DNA of 64,000 nt from Apteryx mantelli (GCF_036417845.1 NC_089979.1:51250275-51314274); one strand, 5' to 3'. Counted from the stretch's first letter, positions 13,601 through 28,600 are shown. Made by a program: numbers and translations. Notes: generated by a model not told the origin, from the sequence alone.

Positions 13601-16600
13601 TGCACTCTCTTCTTATCATCAGCTCCTCCAGCTAGCAAGAATGGGATTATGACTGAACTGCCCTGCTTCCTGAGGAAATATAGCCAAAATCAACTCCTTT
13701 CCACTGAATATTTGATCATGGTAACATTTTTGTTTGGGGAGAATGTCAGTTTTTCCTCAGAAAATTTCCAGCCAACTGTATCAAGCAACACTTATGATAT
13801 TGGGATGATGGTGTTGTGGGGCATGAGCTGCTTCTCTGCAGAAGGCTGAAATTCAAAGCTCTGTTACTCATGAAACAAAATACTGGTCTGGGGAAGAAAT
13901 CACCAGGCTGAGTTTCTTTGGCCTGTGATATGCAAGATGCCATACTCGAGAGACTTATTTGTGATGCCAAAATTGACATGGTCACAAACACACATGAACG
14001 ATCCAGAAACAAAAAACAATCACATATTCTAAGATAAACAGGCTTCATACTCATACACTGTAATTTAAGAGTGTTCCAGTTGATGCCATGGTGCGAAAGC
14101 CAAAGCTGACTTGGAAATCCTTGGGAAATGGGAAACCTGTCGCGCTCAGGCTCAGTGTTCCCTCCCTGGAGAAAGCTGCAGATCTGACAATCTGAAAAAG
14201 AGATAATAATGCTTTCAGTGATTTTCCTTTTAGTCTGAAGAAATGACAACATAGGACAATAACTGCCCTACGCAACTTAACATAATTGTGATTGACTCCA
14301 GTCAAAACCAAACAGAAGGTAAACTGAAAGTTCAGTATTTCAGTACAGAACAGATCGACTGAACTGGTTTCACTGGAATTTACTATGGTCTGAGAAACTC
14401 TAAAGGCAAACAAGGCCTGCTGAGTATAATGTATTGTTTGTCTCTACTCTTTGCATTGACAGGACAGTTTTATAAGGTTTTACACTCAGAGGCACAAAAG
14501 CGAGCAGCTGGAGAAATACTTTGTAGGTACAGAGCTGTGAAGATGAGCATGTATATTTGAAGCTGTGTGAGTCATGGAACAGAATATACCTGGGTCCTTT
14601 TGAACAAAATGCTTTTTAATACATGACAAGTCATACAGAGACAAACAGAGAATGAAGGCCAGATCTTCTGCATAGGGAAATAGCCTGCAAAGAAATTGCT
14701 CTGTGAAAGGTTTAGAGGTCGCAGAAGGAAAGAAAATGAACACAAACTTTCTGTACAATACTATCATAGAAAGCACAAATGCAGTTGTGCACCACGTAAA
14801 TAGCAGTAAGCAGAAGCAGAGGGATAATTTTCATCTCTTCACACATCATTGGATAAGCCAACAATGAAACATCACATTGTCCCATTTTAAAAAGAATGTG
14901 GCAAAACTCATGGGTGCACAGAAAATAACTACAAAATGATCTGATGAGTGGAGAAATTGCCTTACAATGAGAGACTTCAGTGGAAGTAGAATCTGCTTAG
15001 CTCTTTCAAGAAAAAGAATCAAGAGATGATTTGTTTACAGAGCATAAGCACCTCAGCAAGAAGAAAGATTCTGAGTAGTATTCAGTGTGTAAATCTTCTG
15101 GAGAAGGCCTAATCAATAACTGAAAGCCAAAACAAATTTACATGATAAATATGCACTCTTAATTGTACAGAGTTTAAATTAAGATGGTAGACTATGCACT
15201 GGAGCAAAGTACCAAAGCAGGGGTGGATTCTCTTTTCTTTCTTATCTTCATACCAAGCTGTGGCTCTTCATTATCATCACATGTTAACCAAAAATAATTT
15301 TTGACCTCATGTAAGTAAGTAAAATATAATGCTTTTATATAATATAATATATCCTAAAATATAATCCTGCTTTTATAGATGAATCAGACTCTGCGATCTG
15401 GTGATCCCTTTTGGTCATGAATTTTATGCCCAGAAAAAATTTTAAAGTAATTTTGTTAGTTACCTTCCAGTTATCTGAACATTTCTTGCTGACACCAACA
15501 GTCTCATCAAAAATAACAGATGCAGTTCTAGGGTTTTTCACATTCTTCATGCAGCCTCGGAATGGAGGTGTGGATATATTAAAGCTGGTTTCAGAGAGTG
15601 GGAGAGAAAAAAAGAATTCAGTAACCTGGTATTTCAAAGCATTCACCAATATAATAGCCTATAGATGTTGACAATAAAATAAGAAACAGAAAAATAAAAC
15701 AAAAGCAATCTTTATTGCACACACATGCTTAATGCTGATCAAAACCTTTTATCAGGACACACTCCAACAAAGAACCCACCATCAGCCAAAAATTGCAGAT
15801 TATGATCATGTATCATAAACCGGTTATTTTCCAATCACATATGATACACAATATACAGTTTGAAAAAAAATACCTAAGGAAAGAGTTTAGATGAATGTCC
15901 CATAAAAAGGCTGTATATTATGGTCTTTTTATAGTAACTCACCGTTCCCTTAGAGAAGATGGAATTCCACCCAGGTAGTACTTAGTGAAACTGAAGACAC
16001 TTATGTTGACACTAATACCAGGACTGACACGAACAATACCCTTACTTCTGGCAAGCAACAAACTAATCTGAAATAGGTGAATAATGAGAATTACTTCACT
16101 TAATAGCCTTTAATCCTGAATAATTGCAGTAGTGCAAAGGTACTTAGCAAAATTTTGGCATTTTAGCCAAAGCAAATGCCTGAGGAAAATGCTCTACTAT
16201 CCAAATAAAGGATGAGTTTTTATTCTTCTCGAGAAGATTGCCCTAAAAATACACCTCACCTAACATTCACATATTGCCTTCTATTTGCAGTTGAAGATTG
16301 AGGAGCTGCTGCCTGATACGAAGACTAGATCAGTCAACTGACTGGAGGTAACTTGACCCAGTAGAGCATAAAGACTCCTTCCAGCAGTCCCTGCAACCTA
16401 CACTATCTAGTTGAAGATGCAGGAAGGGGAAAAGGGAGAATGAATCAAAATAGCCATCAAAGGTTTTAACAATGTCCTTAAGATTTCACTTTAGTAGCAC
16501 AACAAAACAGCTGGACTAAAGCTAAGCAGACAAGCAACAACAAAAAGATTACAAAAAGTAATCTCTATAAAGATCAGACTGGCCTGAAGAAATAAACCTT

Positions 16601-19600
16601 GAGCTGGTGAAAACACTTATCTACATATTAAAATAATGTTGATATTTACAATGAACACAGCTCTCTCTTAATAAAGCAATGCTCTCACAAAGGCTGTTTT
16701 CTCTTGTGGTTATTCTGTAAAAATTGAACTTGGTCATAGGAATGCATGACAGTAGACAGTGTAAAGATTCATTTTCATATGTTCAAACTAATCCTATCCA
16801 GCTCAATCTTCTCAACACAAAAGCAAAACTTCACAGCTAAACCTTACTATAGGATGTTTAGTTTCAGCTAATGTGTATTTCCACAAGTAATGGTCACTTA
16901 ATTGTTTAAAAGGACATACTTGTTTATATGTTCCATCGTTTACAATTGCATTGTTTTCTTTTTCCTTTGGAGGCCCAGAGTCAATTTTGTATCTAAAAAC
17001 TGGATGACCGTTTTTAATGAGTATACTGATGAACTGATCCTGCAGTAAGAACAAAAATAATTTAAAAAATTAAACTGTGCAACATTTCCTGTATATTTCA
17101 CTGTCATGTGAATTAATGAAGCTATCCAGTTATTTCAACAAAGCTTTAGGGGGAAAAGAAAACACAAAACAGCATAAAACTTATAATAGTTACTATAATT
17201 ACTTTAAACTCTTACGAACAGATCTAGTGTCAGCTCTCCAAATCTCTAGAGGACTTTTTCTCATTTCAAGATGTCTACCTATTTTTTACAGCATTAAGAA
17301 ATTACTAGTACCTGTTACAGTGACTGTAAACATTCTTATAATATTATTAGCTAAGTAGTATCATTGCTGTGTTTTGACCAGCTTTTACAGGTATAATTAA
17401 CCACTTTCTAAATTCTTCCTTACTGTGTTACCAAACACATCTAGATTTGGGAAGGAGACGGCAATTCCATTTTTGGAGGATTTCAAAATCAAAATTGGTT
17501 TGATTCAAATTACAAAATGAAATCCCTCAAATTCTGAATTCTCTGCAAAGCCTAACAGAGGAGCTATCTGGAATGATTTTTTCTCAACTATGAAAAATGA
17601 GTCTTCAAGCAGCCATAAAATATACAGCAGAATATACTAATCTGTTACACAGACAAACATAACAGTTTTAAGAAACTTTATCACAGTTATTACTAAATCT
17701 AGCATGTTCTCAATTACGTGAAGTTTTTAAAAAATTTCTTGTACCACAGAACACCACAGACAGAGGCACTCCATGAATTACCTCATTTGCTGCAAAAAAC
17801 ACTAGGCCTTCATCTGCAGTAGTCTGAATTGTCTGTTCATAGCGTGCTGGTATGTAAGCATTTATTTCTTTAGATGTGACACTGGCATAACCAGTGCCTT
17901 CAAAATAGCTTTGGTCAGACTCTTCTTTATACCTGCAACAATGTGACAGATGAGAATATATGAGAGCAAAAATTCCCACTACAGGGACTTACTGTCATTA
18001 TCATTTAAAAAAAGCTTAAGCTAAAAGAGTTTGGTACAGGGCCACTAATAGGGCCAAATTCTGATCTAACCCAATTAAAGAGAAAATCTTCCACTGGCTT
18101 CTATTGGATTTGCCTATGGTCTTTACAGAGGAAAAGTCTGAATTTAAATTTTTAGTGACTGAATTTTTCCACTTAATACAATATTTATCCTATAAAGAAG
18201 CTGAATACATTAGTCCACGGATTTGGGACTTCAATTTTTGTCTGGGTATTGCAATGTTTAAGTTCTTGGCCAGTGGACTGAGATTGCCATAGATGTGAAT
18301 GTTGCCAACACTGAGGATTTTCTCTAGGAAATGCAGTTAATGATCAAGAGTTAGAGAAAAATCACCAGTTCAGCTACAGTGCTTATTCTCCTGGATGTGA
18401 AGAGACAAGAATTCCTGATGATAAAATAACAGAACTGTGAATTTCTTACTGTAAAACACTCTTGTGTTTATATCATACCTTCTGCACGGTTGCACTTCAG
18501 TGGTATTGAGATTAAATGTCCTCTTGAAGTTGTACAGGCTCAAAATATTCTCATTTAAGTTGTCTAATTCAATGCAGCCTTCATAATGAGGATAGTCTAG
18601 CTTATGCGGAGGCTGCAAAATAGTGTCATCAAAAACATACTGTCAGTATCAGCTGAAAAAATTTTACATTGACATGTATCTGCTAGTACTTATTGCAAAT
18701 TTTAATAAGACACAGAATATGATATTCTAAATATCATAAAGCTATTGTATGTTTGGATATAATATACAAATCATCCAACACCACCCCAGGAGTACTACCG
18801 CACAGTTTAAAGCGGGGTCATGTGGGTAGATTGAGGAAAACACTTAGCAGGGCTGGACAGCTGTCATGCTGTCCTTGGTAGATGAAAAAAACATTATGCT
18901 CCCTTCTTTGAGTTCTAGCATACTACAAGCCAGGCAGCTTCTGCAGGATGAAGCATCTTCTTTCTCCCTCTTTATTCCTGCTTGCATGGATAAACTTTTA
19001 TGCAAGCAAGAATACAGTCTGGCACCCCACCTTTGAAAGACTGCTAGTTCCAATCTTAATTGTAAGAACAACAGAATAATTAATACTGAAATTTTTTTAA
19101 AAGCCTAAGCAATTCTTTTTACCCTAAAATCTGGTGGGTATCCTCCAACATAAAAGACAACATTGCTGGGATCAAGATTTAGGAGAGTGTGACTCTCTCC
19201 ACTGTTCCCATTCAAAGGCTTTTCATACTCTGGAGAAGTTGATGTAGCTGCTTTGATGTAATTCAGCTTCGCATACTGGTATATCCTAAAATGAAAACAG
19301 AAAGGCAAAATAACACATTTAATTAAAAAAGATGTTCTTAACAGGTTCTGGAAGAGCATATCTGTTGCACACTGTGGATCTTTTACCTTTCAAACTTAAC
19401 TTGATCCAAAATGGCTTCCTCAGTGTTGCTCTCGGTCACCAATGGCTCCACATCTATTTCCGCCTCGTTGCCTCCCAGGTTATAGACACAAGTGAGGTGA
19501 CCACGTTTCAGGGCCATACCGATATAGTCCTGGGAAGCCTAAGAATAGCAAAGCAAGTAATCATTAATAAATGATTCATGTTAGTGATGGTCAGTATTTT

Positions 19601-22600
19601 CTCAGAGACAATATCATACTGTGAATGAGTCAGAAGAAGTCCACCTCCTCTAACATATAAAGCACTGTGATCAGATTTTTATTAAATTTATCGGTTCTAT
19701 TTCTGGGAAGAATAAATTGTAGTCCTATGTGTTGCACTGATTCAGTGAAGGTATTTATAATTTAACTGAGGAGTCATGAGTAGCTTTTTATTTTTATAAC
19801 AATAATAGTTAAAATAATTTCCACTTTTGTAACATCTTCTGGCTAAAGTCATGAAAATGTGACACATTTAGTAAAAATGTAGACTCAACACTCCTGTGAA
19901 ATAAAAGGAACATTAGGAACAACACTCAATCAAGGGCAACGGTTCCTACTGAGATGACTAGAAGCAGTAATTTTCCCCCAAAATTTGTGTTTTATTTCTT
20001 CAACATACCATCTTTCACAGGGAAAAATTAAATCTCTGTCAATGGGTATCCTGGCCAGATGTTCAGGGGAGAAAAAGGGTGAAATCCAGTGTAGAATAAC
20101 TACCTTTAAACAGCTGTCAATCTATGCATAAGACTTACTACAGATACAGCTGCTGTCAGATAAAAAGACATAAAAATACATAGTTAGGCATCTCATGTGC
20201 AGGAAAAATTTGAAATGTTTGTTGGTGCCTGTGCAAGCAGGAATGTACAAACAAGTCTGTATTATTCTGCATATTCAGGAGAGGCAGAAATTAAGAGGTG
20301 AGAGGCTGAGTCTTAAAATGAAAAGATCACTTTTTTTCATTTTTTTTACCTAATACAGAAAAACACAGTTCTTTATCTTATGATAACAGTCAAAGATCTG
20401 AAACAGGAGAACTGAGTTTGTGCTGAGTGCTGAAGAAACACAGCTAGTTCTGACAAGATTATATGACGATATCCATGACTGAGAAGTAACTTCTGAAGCA
20501 GCAAAACAACAAACTGTCAAAGAGGAAAATAGTTATTCACCCAACAAGTTACTTTGTCAGTGGAGGAATGAACCGGTCTTAACAGGACACTTCTTCCACC
20601 ACATAATGGCAATTATAAAAAATTAGGCTAACAGTAGCTACAAACTTCAATCAAAATAAATTGTCTTTTGTTTATTTCTCAAAGCATGTTGCCTGTTTTA
20701 AAAGTTGTATTAAATTGCAAAATATACCTACATCTTTACTACCCAGGTACAGGACAAACATATTTGGTGCCCTCTGGAGGATATCTGATCTTTTCTGAGG
20801 TCTTTGGAGAAAGAAAGAAAGTGAAGTATAGCCTCTCAAATCTTCAAGGTTCCTTGGAGGTCGAACTTCTACCCCAGAGCTGCCATTGAACCTCATAGGA
20901 AGAGCAACCTATTAAGAAAACAAATTCAGTTAGCTAAAAGTAGCTGCTGCAGGTATTTCTACTTATCTCACTGTTGTGTGAATGAATGGCTCTGATCCTA
21001 ACAAACAATATAACTACGAATCAGGATGGATAAAACTGTATTATCAGTACTTATCACTTACACAGCACATTTTTTCTTCAGTATTTAGTAATCAACCCTC
21101 ACCGCACCTGTGTCAAATAATTGTTACCTTCACTGTACACACAGGGGAGGATGTGCCTTGCAGCTCTAAAGAGCAGACCTACAAATTACTTAGATGTCTA
21201 TTTACATATCTTCATGCTTCACTTAGCTGGACTTGATTGCTGGAAATTAAAATGAACCACTATTAATAAAGATATCTTCTATTACAGCTCTTTACACCAG
21301 GGTCACAGATTCATATTATTCATTATAAGGACGCTATGTTAATTGTGATTACCTCAGGGACGTTTCTGCCGCTATCCGAGACCACACTATCCCTTGAGCA
21401 ACTATAGCAGTTGCTTAAATGGAAAAAGGGCATCCTAACAAGAATATGTTAGTAGCTGACTTCTAATGTGGTGAGGCAGTTAGAGACATGAGAGGCAGCA
21501 GCACATGCTTACACAGCTTTTTAGGACGCACCAGTGCTCCACGAGCCATGCATTGGTGGAGAACCCTGCCTCTGAGCTACAGAGCTGACTTTACCCCTGC
21601 TATCAAAGAAAAGTCACCACAACATACCTTGGAAGGAAAGAGACTATTGTACAAATGGGGATTGTAGAGATGATCTGGAAAAAAAAAACTACAAGAGGAA
21701 GGAAGGAGCAGGAAGGAAGCTATATGATGGTACTGTATCCACCACTCTATTATGTATGAATTATTATAATTCCCATCCTCACAGTTGCTGTAAGTGCTGG
21801 GTGGTGCTACTGGGTTGAATTTATGTCCCGTCTTTCATGCACGTTTTAACAAAATGATTTAGAAGAAGAATAAAAGCACTGCTGTGTGCCCACGCCACTG
21901 AGATCAACCATGACCTCAGGACAGGCTCAGGACAGTGTTCAGGACAGACCTTGTTTGCAGCATCTCTTGCCTGCTGAATAAGCTCCCTTATGCGATTTAC
22001 GTTCTCAGAGATGTTGCTTATTGGCATTAGCTGTTGGTTAATACTCTCAATCTTGCTGAATAGATCCGGAAGCGTGTTTGTCAACATTGTTACTGAAATG
22101 AAAGAAAAAACATCATTGAGGGTAGAAAGGAGGAGGAAAATGGATGCAAAATATGAGAAATGATTATATGGTTATCATTAAAGCAGTGAAGGGGGTGACT
22201 GCAGAACTGTTTTCATCAGTTCCACAATACTACGGATTTCTCATTGAAACTAGCAATTTACACAGTAAATATTATACTCCTGGGATCTCTGACCAAAGGT
22301 ATTTGCGGAAGCAGACAGAACTAGCAGTTCCAAAAAGGTGTTAGATAAATTCAATCCACAAACAGCTACTAAATAAGAGGCATGGATGTTCTCTTTAAAA
22401 CTATTATCCATTGACTACGGATACTAGGGGAGTAATGGAGAACACATAGGGTCAGGCTTATGTGCATTCCCTTGAATAGCATCTCCTGTCGCCACTGTTG
22501 AAGAGTGAATACTAGAGTAGGGAGACCATTGGTCTGACCTAATAGGGTATTTCTTATGTTCTTGTGTCAGGGTTGTCAGTCATCACAGTTCGATAGTGAG

Positions 22601-25600
22601 TCTCACAGTATTTTGGAAGGTTCAGTTTCAGGAGAAGAAGAGATATTATGAAAATCTCAACTTTCATTAAACAGGAAACAATTTTTCAGCTCTTGTGATT
22701 GCAAAGAAAAGATGGAAACATTAGAAGACTGCAACCTAAAGATGCAGAAGCCCAATAAAAATAAATCCAGACCTATTATTTTTCTAAATATGACTTCTAA
22801 ACTGATCTCATATCTGCAGGGATGATTCATGACTCGGCAGTAACACCCAGTGCTAGCTGTTACAATTATCTTGTTTATTCAAAATGTTTTATCTCACTTG
22901 AATTTATCAGATAAAGTTGCTGAAAAGATGAAAAAAGATCCCTGTAAGTGGTTTGGCTTTGTGATTGCCCCTTATTTTGTATTCTACATGGTCTTTGTAT
23001 ACAATGGATGCTAAGGGTGGAATCCACTTCACTTAATTTCAGCTGACAGTCTAATTGTCTAGGTCTTTTCTGTAGTCAGTGTAGTAGAAAATACGACTTC
23101 AGGAGCAAATCATGGTATTAGCTGTGCTGCCATCCAGAGAGACCTGGACAGGCTGGAGAGGTGGGCGGAGAGGAACCTCATGAAGTTCAACAAAGGCAAG
23201 TGCAGGGTCCTGCACCTGGGGAGGAATAACCCCAGCCACCAGGACAGGTTGGGGGTTGACCTGCTGGAAAGCAGCTCTGCCGAGAAGGACCTGGGAGTGC
23301 TGGTGGACACCAGGTTAACCATGAGGCAGCAATGTGCCCTTGTGGCCAAGAAGGCCAATGGTGTCCTGGGGTGCATCAGGAAGAGTGTTGCCAGCAGGTC
23401 GAGGGAGGTGATTCTCCCCCTCTCCTCAGCCCTGCTGAGGCCACATCTGGAGTACTGTGTCCAGTTCTGGGCTCCCCAGTACAAGAGGGATGTGGCACTA
23501 CTGGAGCAAGTCCAGCGAAGGGCTACAAAGATGATTAGGGGACTGGAGCATCTCTCTTATGAGGAAAGACTGAGAGAGCTGGGCCTGTTTAGCTTGGAGA
23601 AGAGAAGGCTGAGAGGAGATCTTATCAATGTGTACAAGTATCTGAAGGGAGGGTGTCAAGAGGATGGAGCCAGACTCTTTTCAGTGGTGCCCAGTGACAG
23701 GACACGAGGCAACGGGCACAAACTGAAACACAGACAGTTCCATCTGAACATGAGGAAAAACTTTTTCACTGTGAGGGTGACAGAGCACTGGAACAGGTTG
23801 CCCAGAGAGGTTGTGGAGTCTCCTTCTCTGGAGATATTCAAAACCCACCTGGACGCAATCCTGTGCAACGTGCTCCAGGTGACCCTGCTTGAGCAGGGGG
23901 GTTGGACTAGATGACCTCCAGAGGTCCCTTCCAACCTCAACCATTCTGTGATTCTGTGATTAGTTTTAAACCCATAACTCAGGATGGCCTGAACTACCTT
24001 CTGCAGTGTCTGTCTCTTTCCATTGGCAATAAAAGAAGTTCAGATAATTAGCATAGGCTAGATGCCTAACTTTTAGATGACTAAAATTAGAGAAGACCAT
24101 TCCTGCTGCAGAACTAACTGGGTTCACCTAACAGTGATTTAACAGGTGTCAGACGGTGAGCACTTGCAATAGCACTTACAACACCCACCTGAATTGTTTG
24201 CCTCCGTCAACATTTTATGGAAGTCAGCGCTCTGTGTGCTTCCATAGGTACTCTTAATTTTTTCCACATCTGCTTGAATTGGGAGCAGTTCACCTAATAC
24301 ATTAGTCATGACATCCTTGGCACTTTTTACCATGCTCTTTGCATTGGTGATTTTGCTGTCGATATCATCTGAAACGCACACAAACACATGTACAGATTCT
24401 TATAGTAATAGGTGAACAAGGGAAAATAAAAGTGAACAGTAAGTAACTGACCTCTGTTTATCCCATTGAGATTATTTTGAAGAGTAACAAGATCAATTTG
24501 TAGTTCATCCTTCTGTCCATCAACAACACCGACTCTTTGATTTATGTCTTCAAGGTCTGGACCAATAACTGCAAAACAGTAAATCTGCCTTCAGAGTTTT
24601 ATACAGAAATACCACCTCTCTGATGGACAGATCGCGTGGTAGCATCAGTCTGCACCACTGAACAGATCTTACATTGCCACTGAGGTTTGAATGTACTGCA
24701 AAACAAATGCAAGGCTTGGAAGTTTTGCTGGAGGGGAATGCTGCGAAAAGAGGGAAAAGGGAACAGCTGGACACCTCACATTCCCAAACATAGCAGAGGT
24801 GAGAAATCTACTTCCTTGCCCATGAAAATAACTATCATGATATGTTCCATTTTAATGGCACTATCCTCATCTGGTTAAATATGTGCTGAAATGCTTCACT
24901 GAACTGTGAAAATTGCATCATTCAATGAAAATTTCTAATACTGTGCCAACATTTCTGCTATTGCTTTCTTTCTGGTACCTTTTAATGTCCTTTCAGTCTC
25001 CCGTGCTTGTTTCAAGAGCGCACTGCTCTCAGCTTTTAACCTTGCAGCTTTTCCTGATAGGTCTTCTCTCTTCACTGTCTGGTAATAGAAGCATTGTACT
25101 ATAAGTTTGTTTTAATAATTATACTAAAATCTTAAGTAGTAAGAAAAGATAGCCCAATCCAGTTTAAAAAATAAATACACAAGGGCTGAGATTTCATGCA
25201 AAGAACAAGACCCTCCAACCACAATTATCCAGATTAATCTAGCCATAACACAGCCTTGGTCTTTGACAAAGTTCTAACAGAGTTTGGGGCATCAGACAGC
25301 AATTACAGAAATACAGCTGTTAGATACTACTCTCCTGCTGGAGCACTCACGGGCATTACTAGAGCAAAATAAAAGAGAAGAGCTGAAACCACCTTCTGTG
25401 ATTATCAGTACTGGGTCACGCAGACCTCTCTTATTTTGCACTGCAATGGACAAGGAGTATTCACATGGACAGCCTCACCAGAAAGGCAGTAACTAGCCTC
25501 TTTAATGCTCAAGCAAGACTAATATACAAACATGCAAAACAGCAACTTCCTCATATAATGGCCACAGGTAAACAAGGCATGCTAAGACAAACAGGTCTTT

Positions 25601-28600
25601 GACTTTGGTGCCCCTCTGATAGTAAAAAATGTTATCTAGCTGTAACAAACTTACCATCGTTTGGCTACTAATGGGGACTTACCAATAAAGCTGAGTCAGC
25701 TGCACCCCCAGCTCTGTTGGCTGCTTCCTCCGCTGCTTTGATGGCATTAATAATATTGTTATAGGCAGTAGAAGCTTCCACAGCACAGCTTACCAACTCA
25801 TCCTTCCTGGCATTGTTCTTTATTCTGTAGGAAACACGGTGAAAAATGCAGTCTTCTGCAAAGACCACAGACTTCGAGAAGCATACTGAACAGACCTGAA
25901 CTCAGTAGTTTTTAATCAATATCAATACAGAAAATGTTTTTTCAGTTAGATCTTTAATTTCATTCTGCAAAAATGTCAAACTTAGAAGCAGACCAATATG
26001 AAAAGATTCTTTAGAAGACAGGACAAGTTCAGGTACTTGGCAAGATACAATTGTGGATATCCAAAGTAGTGTTTGCGTGACTAAGATAGAGAGAATTCCC
26101 CAACACACAGGTCAGTGAGTCACCTCCATCACAGCCCCCAAAATATAATTCAGTTCAGAGGATTAGTTCAGAGCACTACAGCTTCCAGATAATTTCTGAC
26201 TGCTCCAGTGGCCTATAGAAGTGGCCACTGATGGAGCACAAGGCAGCAACTTTGAGACCACTTGTTCTTGCTGCAAGAACCAGTGTGATAGCTCTGAAAT
26301 AAGAAACAATAGAGAAAATATCTTGTACCCATTCCACTTGAGCTATGCAACCACCCAATACTAGCTACCTTGTATTTGTGTGAACACTGTCTTGTTAACT
26401 GAAAAAGTCACACTGAAAACTAACAAAAAAACCCAACAGTTTTTTACCAAGAATTTTCCAGCTAAATTTTGTCTTTTGGAATTTAACTTTTTGAACTGGT
26501 ATATATAGCTCATATAATGACAAAATGCAAACAATTTGCACAAAGAAAAATTAGGGTTCTGCTTTTTCTGTTTCTTTCCAAAGTACTGTTGAAGGCCTCC
26601 AAAACCTCCCTCATATTTCCAAGGTAAAGTACAAACAATGGAGAGAGAAAACCTGAGTCATATCAAGTTTTCCTATCTTTGCCTTTCTAGAAGATTCCTT
26701 GAAGGATGAGAAAACTATGGGAATTCTTTAACTCATTAATGCTAAACAGGCATGTTTGAAGACTCTGCTAAGATACCATTTCTCCCAGTTATTTGTCCCA
26801 GTTCATTCCCATCATAAAGGTATGAGTACAAATACCTAAAATAACACTACAAAAATTATTCTAAACATCTTCCCACTCCCTGCATGAGGATTTTCTCTCT
26901 TGTTCATGAAATGTTGCTGTAGTGCAGTAATGCATTATTCTCAACCCCAAACAGTTCTCGAGAAAAATAGAAGAAAAATTCAGGAAAATACAGAAAGACC
27001 CGTTTCTGCAAAAGGGAAAGCTTGCAAGAAATTGCCATGTATCCTGTAGAGGCAGAAAAAGGCACAAACAGAATTTTTTCTGGCTTTGCAAATGGTCATA
27101 AAAGCAAGTGAAGTTACAGACATTGCAACCGTGGATGTGATGTACAAAACTTGCTCATTTACAAGAATGGTAACATACTCATCCAATTGTTTTGCCAAGG
27201 CTTGCAAAGATTTGGCATGATCCTCAGCCTTCACCACCAGAGGTTCTTTGCTGGCTGATAAGGAACTGTTTGTCAGCTTTTCATTCAGATCCTTCCTTGC
27301 TCCATCAAGCTGAGCAGCCAGACTTTCATATTCCTATGGGTTTATAAAGATAAAATTTAATCTGTATTCATATATGTTTGATTTTGTCCTTGCCACCTTT
27401 AGTGTGACATATACATTGCACCTGAGAAGACCAAGGGGAAAAACAACCTTTTCCCACATACTCTGGAGTTTATTGTAAATAACTGCTAGTCGTTACATTC
27501 TGCTTTTATGTCCATTACATAACAACATAAAAACTGCCATACTGAGTCAGACCAAAAGTCTTTCTAGCCCAGTACCTTGTCTCTGACAGTGGCTAAAAGC
27601 AATTGCCTAGAGAGATGCACAAGAACAGCACAATCACGTAACAATATTGCTCCCAGCTACCCTCCCAAACATCAGTGGCTCAGTGTCTTTCTCAGACACA
27701 TAATAACCCTCTCTTCCAAGAACTTGTCCAGGCAGGCTCCTCTTAGAGCCTGAGATCCTTCCCTTCCCTTCTTGTGTGGCTCAGATAAGCCTCACGTTCT
27801 AGACATGGAGGTTTGCTACCCTTTACACTGACAGCAGGATTTTTTTTTTTAATCTTAACTTAAACAGGTTAACTGTACCTCTTTGCTCTTCTGCAATAAT
27901 CCAAGTACACCATTAGCTTGTGTCAGGGAAGTTTGGGTAGAGCTCAAAATATCCAAGATATTGTTCTGATGTAAATTTGTCTCATCAATCCGTTTCTGAG
28001 GAAAAATAAAGGGTTGAATAACATGTGATTGGTTCAAAGATGAGAGACAGGGAAAATCATATCTACGTAGTCTAGCTTGCAGTAGGATTTTCCAAAGATA
28101 CTTTTACTATGTTAATCAGGTGCCTATAGTGTTTAGGATCTAATGCCATCTTAATGATGATAAGAGTGAGAAACTCAGAAATTTGCAGTAGTAACAGCAG
28201 AGCGCCTCAAGACAGCTGAGCAGCAGGCTACAGAAGTTCAGTTATTAACTCTCAGACAATGAAAAAGTAGTACTAGTGAACTCAAATGGACTGGCAAGAC
28301 AGACCATCTAAGTCTCTGTTCTCTCAGATCTGGAAACTATATCAACAGCTCCCTGGTGACTGCTTCTCTTTCTCAGAGGCAGAAATAAAATCTTTACATT
28401 ATCCTTTGGATTGGGAATCTCACCAGAAAGGGGGTGTGAAGCCTCCCCATCTTACCCTATGAAGACTTGGAGGGGAAAACGAATGAAATTTCTTGGTCTA
28501 GAGCAGCCCTGTGACAGTTTACACAGTAGCTCTGGGGTAGAGGCACATTATCAGCTCAATCAGACAAGTTGTATGGGTAGGTAAGCGAGTGTTCACCCTC

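Larger units (their letters stand above)
4675..22092 (-). other. LAMA3: Introns between W30 and W50 (coiled-coil end and LG region)
   Basis: Twenty introns of about 0.1 to 1.6 kb. The longest are 10563-12142, 6134-7508 and 14192-15463. Apart from the AATA run near 6734 and A/T-rich short repeats I see no mobile element, RNA gene or second coding gene in them. Confidence 0.7.
22093..24188 (-). other. LAMA3: LAMA3 intron between W29 and W30
   Basis: 2.1 kb that holds both the antisense CR1 element and one copy of the unnamed repeat; the remaining sequence shows no structure that I could recognise. Confidence 0.8.

Noticed and set aside
13746..14252. A 168-codon open frame on the minus strand
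   Set aside because: It overlaps exon W39 in a different frame; the W39 frame matches LG3 and fits the neighbouring phases, so this is a shadow.
23180..23914. The 244-codon plus-strand frame as a host gene
   Set aside because: Its motifs are those of the CR1 LINE ORF2 tail and it ends just before the CR1 3' repeat.
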